Source: Mesodorylaimus sp. YZB2_4 (taxonomy: Eukaryota > Nematoda > Enoplea > Dorylaimida > Dorylaimidae). From it: DNA of 64,000 nt. Under the pieces are notes generated by a model. The model was given only the letters and a program-made list of their open reading frames with translations. It was not told the DNA's origin and did not search any database. The stretch is from assembly GCA_030248295.1 (NCBI GenBank), contig JASANH010000123.1, positions 186,001 to 250,000 on the forward strand. Direction: 5' to 3'. Each line of letters starts with the position of its first letter. The first letter of the stretch is position 1. Made by a program: the position numbers and the translations under genes. Below, one piece after another: positions 10,787 through 21,600 of this stretch.

Positions 10787-12080
10787 ATGAGTGCCGAGCA
10801 ACTGGACGTGGTGGTCGTGGGCAGCTGCGTGGAGGACCTGGTCAGGTAACCACATTTTACCCAATTGTGTGTGACCCTGGCGAACACCAGTTTCAGTTAC
10901 GTGCCTCGATTCCCCGGGCCCGGCCAGGCGGTCATGGGAACAAAGTTCGCCTTCGGGTTCGGCGGCAAGGGAGCCAACCAAGCGGTCATGGCGGCCAGGC
11001 TGGGTGCTCGGACGGCCATGGTCGGCATGGTGAGTCGGTGGTGCGCAGTGCTCCCCCTGACCGAGTGTGTTGCAGGTCGGAAAGGACATGTTCGGCCAGC
11101 CCACCATCCAGAACTTTCGGGACAACGGGGTCGAGGTAGGCGAGGACTGACCACTGGCCGGGCTACCACACTTGGTCATTTCAGACGGACTCGGTGGGAA
11201 TGACGGACAAGGCCAAGACGGCCACGGCCAACATCCTGGTCGAGGACTCTGGTAGGACTGGACCCCCCACCACCACGACCATTCAACACCGTTTTCAGGC
11301 CAGAACAGCATCGTGGTCGTGCTGGGGGCCAACCTGGTGCTCTCGGTGGAGGACGTGCGCAGGGCCGAGTCGAAGATAGCCAGTGCCCGGGTCGTGGTCG
11401 CCCAGCTCGAGGTCAACGACGAGGTCACCCTCCAGGCCCTGAAACTGGCCAAGAAACACGGAGGTAGGCGTGCGTGCGCCGGGTCGACCCCCCTCCATGA
11501 CTGTGCTTGCAGTGACCACCATCTTCAACCCCGCCCCCGGCCCGCCCAACGGACTGGCCGACGATGACTTCTTCAAGTGCGCGGATATCATTTGCCCGAA
11601 CGAGAACGAGGTGGGTCACCCCCCCCCCCCCCCTGTGACCCCCACCCTCACCCGGTCCCTCTTCAGGCCGAATTCCTGGCTGGTTTCAAACTGAACTCGG
11701 ACTCTGACATCGACCGGGCCCTGGCACTGTTCCTGGACAGGGGCGCCCGAACTGCCATCATCACCCTGGGCGAAAAGGGCTGCGTGTTCGCCACCTCCAA
11801 CAATCGACACCCGGTTCGAGTGCCCGTCGACAAGGTGAAGGCCGTCGACACGACGGTAAGCACCGCACACCAGCCACGCCCAGCCTAACCCCCCTCGTTG
11901 CAGGGCGCCGGGGACGCATTCGTCGGCTCGTTGGCCTATTTCACCGCCCGATGGCCGGACATGAGCACTGAAGAACGCATTCGTCGCTCGGCAAGCATCG
12001 CCTCCATCAGCGTGCAAGCCCGCGGCACCCAGTCCTCGTACCCGACTCGTGATCGACTGCCCAGTGAATTGTTCGAGTAG
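10787..12080 (+). CDS. RBKS: Ribokinase, tandem copy 2
   Basis: Second PfkB-family ribokinase. Eight exons (10787-10845, 10897-11029, 11076-11135, 11185-11251, 11299-11463, 11513-11610, 11667-11855, 11904-12080) give 315 residues. Every exon has exactly the same length as its counterpart in the upstream copy, while the protein sequences differ at many positions. Catalytic motifs are intact: [38 protein letters not shown] and [13 protein letters not shown]. The copy is therefore probably active; different substrate preference or expression is possible but not shown. Intron 6 contains a 15-C run that is not in the paralogous intron. The 3' end lies 160 nt from the stop of the convergent ARMC10-like gene. 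Confidence 0.93.
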
Positions 12081-12089
12081 GGTTTACTC

Positions 12090-12095
12090 ATTAAA
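12090..12095 (+). terminator. Polyadenylation signal variant (ATTAAA) of ribokinase copy 2
   Basis: ATTAAA hexamer 9 nt after the ribokinase stop codon, in the short convergent spacer before the ARMC10-like gene. It is the only canonical-type hexamer I see there. It is closer to the stop than usual, so assignment is tentative. Confidence 0.35.
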
Positions 12096-12240
12096 TTACG
12101 AGACGTGACGCACGCACACGAAACACACGTAAAGCCTGGCACCATCGACAATGCTGCATGAGAACAGGCTGGCCAACACAAGCCACCCAAAGCGCCATCG
12201 AATACCAAACTGGCAAACTGCAGTCCATGCGGGCTGGCCA

Positions 12241-14307
12241 TCACTCATCGTCGGCCTCCCTCCGACCGGCCTCGATGCTGGCCAAATGGGCGTGAATTCG
12301 ACTCGTCCTCTCGCGCACCTCCTCGTTATCGTGTCTTCTCAATCGATCTATCGACTGGCATAATCGTCGAAATCCCTGCCCGCAGAACAGCTTGTAGTAG
12401 ACCGACCTGTCGAAGCGACCGGCGTCCTCGCGCATCTGCGCCTCGTCCACGCCCAACGTGTCCACAGTGGAGACCATGTAGAAGAGCAGGGTGGTGGCAC
12501 GCACCAGCACGTCCTCGCTCGCCTTCTCGTCGCCGATCAGTTGGCCGGGGTCCACGATGGTCTGCAACGAAACCAGCCTAGTGTCTGCTGGCCTCCCCCC
12601 CCCCCCCCAACTCACCTCAGCAGCCAGCATGAGCGGCACCATGTCGGCCGAGCAGGACAGGTTGACCAGCAGCCTCAACGAGGCGATGTTGACCCCCGTG
12701 TGCGACCACAGCCTGAAATGGGCAGCATGCACAACGACCACTCCCGCCACTGCTTACCTGTCGTAGACGACGGGCAGAATGGGCGCGTAGACGGCGGCCT
12801 TGTTGGCGCTGGCATCCACGCTCAGGTTGGTCAGCGCCTGCACGCACATCACCCTCTGCAATTCCGAGCTGCTCGACGACAACAGGTGATGAATTATGCG
12901 AGGTACACAACACTAAAACATACAATCCTGAGCTGAAACCATATTTTACACAAAATCTCAAAAACCATCGAATTCCCTTTTTGATCTGTCAAAATTTTTC
13001 TCAACACCTCAAAAGCTGCTGAAATTTGATGCAGCGACCAAAACTGCTCGATTCTCTCAACTGATCTTGATAGCGAGGGAAATCAATAGGGAAATGATTT
13101 AAAATTTTCATATTCTCCGTTTTTATCATCAAAACTTAGCTTTCGATTAAAGATTTCCTCAATGGGCACTGACCTGCAGGATTCCGTTATTGGTTTGATT
13201 GACGGCCATGTTGCCGATGCACTGGACGAGCATGACCTGCGCCGAGTCGGACAGCGAGTCGTCGTGCAGCAGCTCGACCAGCACGTCCAGGGCGCCTTGC
13301 AGTCGTAGCAGATCCTGCAAATAAGTGTCATACAAGACCAATTGTTGATGGCACAGCTTGCGACCCCACGCAGCGGAAACAATCACGAGGATGATGGGCG
13401 ACCGAAGAGCGTCCCTGTGTGGTGGGTGTGGGGGTGGAGCGCATCGATTGCCTCCTGCAGGGGGGAGGGTTGATGTCTCGCATTCAGGCAGGACATCTAC
13501 TCTTAGAGGCCAGAGAGACAGTCTCCGGCTTCCACGATTAGGCCCCTGCCTAGGGGTTCCTGAGACCATCTGATCCACCAATTACACTCGCTCACCTGAT
13601 TGATAGTGAACGCGGCCAGGTTGCTGGTGGTGGTTATGGTCTTCAACAAGCTATCGCTGCATTTCTGTTGAAGTAGGAGGGTGAGGCACTTGGCCTCGTC
13701 GACGGTCAATATCTTGGTCGAGCCGTACAATCGATTGAGGGTGCCGTGCAGGGTGCTCTGATACTCCTCGCTCGAAAACCCTTTCAACTTGTCGGCCAGT
13801 CGCAGGCTGCTCACCACCATCGGCGGCCCGTTCGATTTCGGCTGACTGGTGACAACGGGCGGTGGGACGGGAGGGCCCTCCTCGCCCGTCTCCTCGGTAC
13901 GCGATAGGAATACGACCCGTTTGAAACGAGGTTGCGACTTGACGTCGGCACCATTGCGAATAAGTTGCTCATTTTCAGCATCCTCGCGCGGGTTGACCGT
14001 GATCGACCAATCGTCGACGGTGGCCAGCCGGGCATCGACGGGCGAGTAGGACTGGTCGTAGTGCCCGCCTTGACTTTGTCCCATCCTCTCTGAAAACGAG
14101 CACAGTCGGGGCACGGGCTAACCGACGAGACACTACCAGTGACTGAGTGCATGCGTGGGCCAAGCGTGAATGAGAGACAAGGCACGCACCCCGAGGATCC
14201 TCGCATTGCCACCATCGATTCCACGCGTAAATGGCCAAACAGCCGACACCCGCCGCGGCCACGCCCATCAATAGACTCTTGGACGCCAGCCCGCCACCGC
14301 CGTCCAT
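12241..14307 (-). CDS. ARMC10-like membrane-anchored armadillo-repeat protein
   Basis: Six exons: 14307-14190, 14089-13596, 13314-13174, 12912-12758, 12712-12616, 12561-12241; the sum is 441 residues plus stop. The N terminus MDGGGGLASKSLLMGVAAAG continues into a single hydrophobic segment ending YAWNRWW, like the N-terminal anchor of ARMC10/ARMCX proteins on the mitochondrial outer membrane or ER. A low-complexity linker is followed by helical armadillo-type repeats: LQGALDVLVELLHDDSLSDS, VQCIGNMAVNQTNNGILQ, VQALTNLSVDASANKAAVYA, and NIASLRLLVNLSCSADMVPL. The C terminus has RLCQSIDRLRRHDNEEVRER. The first exon uses the donor at 14189, because the nearer GT at 14212 would create a stop. A 14-C run lies in the intron after exon 5. 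In vertebrates the family affects mitochondrial dynamics; the role here is inferred. Confidence 0.75.
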
Positions 14308-14848
14308 CGCCCTGCGAAACCGAGTGAGTGGCGGATAGATATGTCAGACAAACATGCCACACGGCCAACACAACTACCACCATGGTGCAGAGCCAAATCG
14401 AGTACAAACAGCAACTAGCTGCGGGCAGGTGCAAACACTAGGCTACCCCTCCCTTACACGTTCAGGGCGGCCAATCAAACATCCAATTTTGAAGCATGAA
14501 CGAGCAGGCCTACCCTTTTTGACAATCTTAGAAACTCTGACCAAATCCTGGTCGAACAATCGCGATTTGTAGCATTCCGAAACACATTTCGAGTGTCTTC
14601 AATTTCCATCAGTCAGCAGTGACCAGCTTTCCAACTGCGGGCCATGCTTCAAAATTGAATGTTCTACCACTACTCTCTTTTTAACTTCTGCCTACTTAAG
14701 TCCAATTTTGCGATGAAACCTCAAAAAATGTTTGGCTAAGGGAATCACCATCAAAAAACACCAACAGCCTCCAATACTTACGTTCAACCTGAGAAAATTT
14801 GCAAGCGCAATTGCGCGACACAATTTGATCTTTTCTTTCACAAAACAA

Positions 14849-15002
14849 GCGATTTCGATCAGCGAAAACAACAACAGCTAAAGTGACGAAATCGATTACT
14901 GGACGGTTACAGTACCCTGAGCAGCACCGAATCAGATTCGCAGGTGCCAAATCTTCCGCCCACTTAACCGCGAAATTTAAAATTATAATCATAAACTGGA
15001 AT
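14849..15002. repeat. Duplicated non-coding module, copy 1
   Basis: Begins GCGATTTCGATCAGCGAAAA and shares with copy 2 the blocks TACTGGACGG, GAGCAGCACCGAATC, TCGCAGGT and ACCGCGAAATTTAAAATTA in the same order and spacing. There is no open reading frame in common. It could be a duplicated enhancer or promoter unit or a small RNA gene pair. Confidence 0.7.
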
Positions 15003-15049
15003 TATTCTCATTAATCAAATTGAAATGAATATTTTGACACACTACACGA

Positions 15050-15208
15050 GCGATTTCGATCAGCGAAAACATCAATCGTTCGCAAAAATGATGAAATTGA
15101 CTACTGGACGGCTACAGTACCCCGAGCAGCACCGAATCCGACTCGCAGGTACAAAGTCTTCCAGACACAAAACCGCGAAATTTAAAATTAGTAATCATGA
15201 ATTCGAAT
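15050..15208. repeat. Duplicated non-coding module, copy 2
   Basis: Direct-repeat partner of the module at 14849-15002, displaced by 201 bp. The copies differ by scattered substitutions and small indels, so the duplication is not recent, while several blocks of 10 to 19 bases stay identical. Confidence 0.7.
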
Positions 15209-15655
15209 TTTTCCTTTTTAGCGTCTAAATTGAACGCATAATTAAAAATTGCAGTTTGTGAACCCTCAGCGTTGTTCAGGCTATGTCGTCAATGGAATGG
15301 GCGTAGCATTTTGGGCCCAGGTTGACGTAGATTGGTTTATTTGTTTTGGCCAACACATGACATTTTGTCAAGCAGTCACATTAAAGGGCACGCCCAAACT
15401 GGATTTTACTTTTTGATACTTGGCTTGGTGATAGATATTTGGACTGCTCAAATCGCAGACCACGACCCGTGGAGTGCCGCTGACCAGAGTAATTGTGTCA
15501 TTGCCACCCCCCCCCCCCCCCCGGCTGACTAGAACCTGTCCCGTCTCGCAGAACGAGAACAGTCTCGTCCGTATTAGGCATCCACCGACTCCACCCATCC
15601 GACAAACGTGCGCATGGCCCAGCGAAAGTAGTTGTACGAGCAGGGCCCGCTTACG

Positions 15656-18600
15656 ATGCCCTTTTTTGGCATGAAATTGAAAAGGAAACGGTGGAAAATG
15701 GGATTCTTACAAATATTGGAGGGCGGAAATGGAATCAGGGGATTTTATGTACACGTCAGGTGGACGTGGATCATCAATTTATTGTTGACATTCGCCTTAT
15801 GGAATAATGTGCACGCGGTAAGGGCGTGTCCTCGTCCAGTGCCCCCCTCATTATTTCCATTTCAGCAAGGCCCCCTCATCGTCAACCAGGGCAGCGCCCA
15901 ATTCGTGTGTCCCAAGGACTCGAGTAAGCCATCCGTTGTGACCCCCCTGAGGAACACGCACTGTGCTGTGCCCTTGCAGACGACTGGTTCGCTTACGGCG
16001 GGTATTGCCATTTGGTCATGTACAACGCAACCACCCAGAAGGAAGCTTCTAAAACGTGCGCCTCGTAAGTTGCCCCCCAAAACAGGCCACACTCACCCCC
16101 ACTGGCTTAACATTGTTGCAGCAAGAACGGAATTCTACTCAGCATAAATGATTCGATGGAAACGTTTTGGATGTCCTGGCACCTGAGCCAAGTGGTCGGC
16201 ATCCCTGGCTCACTGGTGTGGACAGGTGAGCCAGACCTAGCTTGCCCGGAGCACACATTCCACTGGCCCCTTTTAGCCTACGAGATCAACTCGCTGACCG
16301 TGCAGGCGCCGAGGACGCTGTCCACGCACCGACAGAGGAGCATGCCCATTTACACAAATCTGTGGGCGCCCGGCGAGCCCAAGCAGGAGCCGGGCCTGAA
16401 TTGCGTGGCCCTCGATGTCAGCGTGGACCCGAATTGGTTCGGTTGGCATAACGTGGACTGCCAGTCCAGTCTGCCCTTCGTATGCTCGTTTCTGGCCTGC
16501 CAACACGACCAGTTCAGGTGCCGCGACAACAGTCGATGCATAAACAAGACGTACGCGTGCGACGGCGTCGAGGACTGCCCCGACTCGAGCGACGAGACCG
16601 AGTGCACGGTCGAGTGCGGACCGGACTACCTGACCAACCTGACCGGCCTCGTCACATCGCCCAACTACCAGAGGAACTACCCGGACGACGCCACCTGCTT
16701 ATGGCAGATCGTCCTGCCCAAGCACTACAAGATACAGCTGAAGGTAGGCCCGCCCCCGTCCCACATCCCGCCTCCCACCACCGCCTCGTTGACAGGTAAC
16801 CACCTTCGACACGGAACGATTCCACGACGTGCTCTACGCCAAGGAAGGCATGTGGACCGAGAAGAAGGACTGGGACTCGCTGCCCGCCACCCTCGCCTTC
16901 AACAAGTCGGGCTCGCTGACTGGTGAACGGTTCGCCTACAGAACGGCCACCAACTCGATCATCCTGAAATTCGTGTCCGACGAGTCGATCACTCGGCCAG
17001 GCTTCCTCATCAGCTGGGAGGCCGATGGTAAGTCTGGCCCCGCGAGCACACGGCCCCCACCCTACGATCCTTTCAGACTCGGTCAAGAACTGCGTGCCCC
17101 AGGCGCCCCTGGTGGCCACCAGTGTCGAGAAGGAGTTGAGCACACCCGGCTACCACGTCGGCCAGTACCCGTCCAACGTCATGTGCGAGTGGCTGATACA
17201 GAGCCGGGATAGGGACGCAGTCGTCAGTCTGCAGGTAAGGCCCGGCAGTGAGCACTGAGCTCGCCACCAACGCCCAGTCCCTTGCAGTTCACCGACTTCG
17301 CCCTGGCCAAGGCCGACTGGCTCCAGGTCTACGATCAGATACCCGGCAAGCCCCAGTCCGAGACAGACAGCCTGATCGACTCCTACTCGACCGAGCACCC
17401 GCCCTTCGTCATCACGTCCAGGTACGACTCGTTGAAAGTGCTCTTCTACTCCGACCCGGGCCGCTCGGCCAGGGGCGCCGCTCTGGTCTACAAGAGCGGG
17501 TGCTCCGGACTGGTCATCAACGCCACCTACGGCTACTTCGCCACCCCCGCGGCCGCCCACCCTGAACAGCTGAACTGCCAGTGGAAACTGTACCATCCCA
17601 CGCAAAAGAAGATCACCGTCGTCCTCAAAGACGTCCTCTTGTACAGCAACGATGTGATCAGGGTGAGACGACTGCTGGCCCAGCCTGGTCACTACCCCGA
17701 CTGTGCCTGCATTTAGATCAGCAACGGGTCGAGCGAGGTGGTGTACGGCAACGGGTCCAACCCGCTGCCCGTCTCCGGTGCCAGCGGCATCCTCACAGTC
17801 CACTTTCAGTCCTCCAACGCCCACTCTGGATTCGGCGCCTCGTTTTCGGAGGGTAAGCACGAAAGGGGATCCGGAGAGCGGGAGGAATTGGAACGCCCAT
17901 TTCAGACTGCCCAACTCTGGCCCCCGTCCCGCACAGCACCATGTCCACGACGGACACGCACTACGGAGTGGTGGTCGAGTACACGTGCGATCGGGGCTAC
18001 GCGCTCAACAAGGCCACGCCCGGCAACCTGACCTGCAAAGAGAACGGCAACTGGACCCTTCCCCTGCCCAGATGTGATCGTGAGTGCATATCAGAATCAG
18101 CCCGACCCGGCGGCCAAGTGAGCTTTCCTTGCAGCCATCGCCTGCCCTGCACCACCGCGTATGGACAACGGGGTTCTGCAAGCCGTGCTCGTGTGCACCA
18201 AACCCGACGCCAACTGCACGGCCACCTACGCGTGCAACCCAGGTTGCACCACCAAAACGGCCAAAATGCAGTGCACGATCGATGGCCACTGGACGCCCGT
18301 GTCCAATGTCTGCCAATGTAAGTTGACTGTGACGGGTCATTGTCACCTGCCGTTGACGGTCAGGTTACCCTCCCGCCTGGGTGAGAAGTGATTGCAGAAT
18401 ATTTGCTACTCACAATTAGCTCTCGAATGCGCTGTGCAGTGCTCGGCTATGGATAAAGTGTGACATGGCCCGACACTGGGACGCTTTACATCGCCCCCAG
18501 GGTCAATTAGGGACAAAGTACACAGGTCGAACACATCAGTGATAGGGTGGCTGAAAAAGTGCTACTAGGCCTGGAATACTTGACATTTGGATTTGCCAGC

Positions 18601-21600
18601 ACACGAATGGCCCCACCACCCTTGTGCTAGGGCGTGCCTCAAAGCTACCCAGTGTGCTTTGCAGTAGCCACGTGCAGCGATCCGCCCGACCCACCCGCCC
18701 ACGCCGTCTATGCCAGTGATAAGAATTCCACGTACGTGCTGAACGACGTGGTCAAGTATAAGTGCCTCGAACCCTACACCAGCATGGAGCCCGCCTACGC
18801 CGTGTGCACGGTCACTGGAGAATGGCTAGTGTCCAACTTCAGCTGCCAACGTAAGTCATCACCGCCAGAATGTGCCCATGACACCTGACGGCCATGTTGC
18901 AGTGCCCGTGTGCCGCACACCCGCAGTCATCTTCGGGCACCTGCCCGACGCCCGCTACGCCTACGAGCAAACAGTAACCAGGCTGCACTGTCTGCCGGGT
19001 TTTCGACAGAACGGCTCGTCCTTTCTGTGCGCCAATGAGACCTGGTGGCCGACACCGATTTGCCAAGGTATGCCGAGCGCATGGCTGCCCGGGTGCTCGA
19101 AACTGCAGGTCTTTCAGATGTGGACGAATGCGAACAGTCGAACGGCACCGCCTGTCAGGGCGGCACGTGCGTGAATGTTAAGGGCGGCTGGACCTGCAAC
19201 TGCCAGCCGGGCTGGTATTGGAACAACACTACCAAGAAATGCGAAGGTAGGCAGTCAGGACTGGCCTGCGGGCCACGGCGAGTTGGAGAGAATGATCGAT
19301 CAGCCCCCGGGTTGATGTGTAGTCGGAGTTTTTATCCGCCGACTGCGGTCGACCACACTCTCTCCAACGCCTGCCAAGCGGGGTTGCGCCTGCATAGGAC
19401 CCCAATCATCCTCTCTTTCAGACATCGACGAGTGCCGCCAGTTCGAGCACGCGTGCGACGACGATGCACTGTGCCACAATACGCCGGGCGACTACCAGTG
19501 TCATTGCCCGCCTGGCTACTCCCTGTTTGACGGAGACCAAAAGGACCCCGCGACCAGCACACACCTGCGCGTCAACCGTTCGTGCGTTCGTAAGTGCCTC
19601 GGGGGGGGGGGGCACCCTGATTGACTCACTGTCAGCCACCCTTTCCAGCCATCCACTGTCCGGCCCCCATATTCGACAACTCCAGCCTGCTGGTCATCAC
19701 CAACGACTCGTCATACGCCTTCACCACCCGTCTCACATTCCAGTGCAGAAGACCCTTGGTGGCGGCGGATGGTGTGGGGACTGTCGTAGAGGCTGTCTGC
19801 CTGGCGGACGGTCGGTGGTCGGCAGAAGCTCCCGAGTGCGTGGGTGAGTTGCCCGCTCTAATGAACCAAGACTGGGTGTGACAGTGACTTCTTTCCAGAA
19901 CCCGCGTGTCGACGCCCTGCAGACGTGCTCAACGGCCACTACGCGCCCAGTTTCGGGGAGGCTGAACGCATAGGGCCGGGGTCGGTGATCGAGTACTTCT
20001 GCAACGACACGCACGTGCTGAGGGGACCGAAGCGGAGGGTGTGCGTGGAGGAAACGCTGACTTGGAGTGGGGCCGAGCCGACTTGCCAAAGTATGTGCTC
20101 ATAATCACGCCCGCGAGTGACCACTGGCACGTGTTTTATTTCAGAACTGCAGTGTCCTGAATTGGAACCTCCGCCAGGCGGATTCGTCACATTCGAACTC
20201 GACCGAAGCGCGGGTGTGGTGGCGCACTTTTACTGCGACCCCTTCCACGAACTGGTCGGAAGGCAGAGTATGAAGTGCGGGGATGACGGGTGCTGGCGGG
20301 GGCATCCACCTGCCTGCCGAGGTGAGAAGGCCATTTCGTGAGCCAGTTCACCTTCCAACCAACATTTGTTTAGCCCTTTCGTGCGATCTCGAAGACTTGC
20401 CCGACCTGTTGGCCCCCGAGAACACCAGCCTAAGCCGAGTCCGAGCCGGAGAGGATGTCCATTTTCAGTGCCTAGTGCCTGGCTTCGTTGTCAGTGGTAA
20501 GCTCAATTAGACTGGGAGGGGGCTGGTGCTCATAGCCCACATTTCAGACCGCAGACCCCTCTCTTGCTCGATCCTGGCCGACCTGCCCGTCTTCCCCTCC
20601 GTCGGGGCCAGTGTCGGGCCAGCCCGCTTGGCGAAACGCGAGACACACTCGTTGCTGGACAAACAGTGTTCAACCTTCGCCATTCCAAAGATCACATCCG
20701 ACACGTACATCGAGCAGGGGCAGACTGTCCAACTGACGTGCGTTGTGGACACCGACTGCCAAGGATTTCAGGTTTGTGGTGCCCCATGGGTGTTTTAACC
20801 GCATTGCATGTTCACCTGTGCAGATAACGTGGGAACGCGGTGCCACGTTCGGCGCACTGGAATCGCCAGTCGACGACCAGGAGCGCACGTCCTTCATACA
20901 AACAGGAGAACGAGCCTATACCTTGCAGATCGAGCAGGTCGAACGGGGTGACTCGGGCTACTACTGGTGCAAGGTGTGGCACCACAACGAGGTCCGCACC
21001 CAAAACAGAGTCCTGCTCGTCGTGAGTGCCGCCGATGGTGAGACCTGAGCAGACACGTCGGGGACACATTTTCGATCATGGCCAATTTTAGGTGATGTTG
21101 ATCGACGGAGGCGGGAAAGCCTGCCAGCTGATCAACTAGAACCCGAAATTGGTGAGTTCATGGGCGAATCATCAGGAGGCACACCAAAATATCTCGTTTT
21201 GTAGTTTATGTTTACGACTCGGACAAGGCCAATGAGTCGGAGTGGACACTTTTGAATGGACATAACGCAACTGGAGTAAGCACCCCCTCCCCCCCCCCCC
21301 CTCGGCATCACCTGCAGTAGTGCACGCTTTCAGCTTGTGTCTTTAACCAACGCAACCAGCTTGACCCTCTGCCACGTCTCCGGGCATACTTACAGGTGCT
21401 CACTGTTTTCTTGGCTTCATGTCTGCCCGCTTCTCAATCGCTTTTTTGACTGAGCTCAGCTGGCTACGCTCGCCCTTATTCCCCGCTTTGGACAACGATC
21501 TGCCGCTGCTCGTGGAAGTGGAGCTGGTCAGCTACCGGGTCAACCCCAGAGTGCGACTGGCCGTATTCCACAGCGACACACCCGGCTGGCCCTCCGTCGA

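Larger units (their letters stand above)
14308..15655. promoter_or_regulatory. Divergent intergenic region shared by the ARMC10-like gene and the giant receptor
   Basis: About 1.35 kb between two genes that start facing away from each other, so it should hold both promoters. No convincing coding sequence is seen. It contains two similar modules of about 155 bp (annotated separately) and a 16-C run at 15507-15522. The right end precedes the receptor's signal peptide exon. Confidence 0.45.

Noticed and set aside
14849-15208. Spliced-leader or spliceosomal RNA gene pair
   Set aside because: A GCAGGT donor-like site is present in both copies, but there is no known leader sequence or convincing Sm site, so I list it only as a duplicated module.
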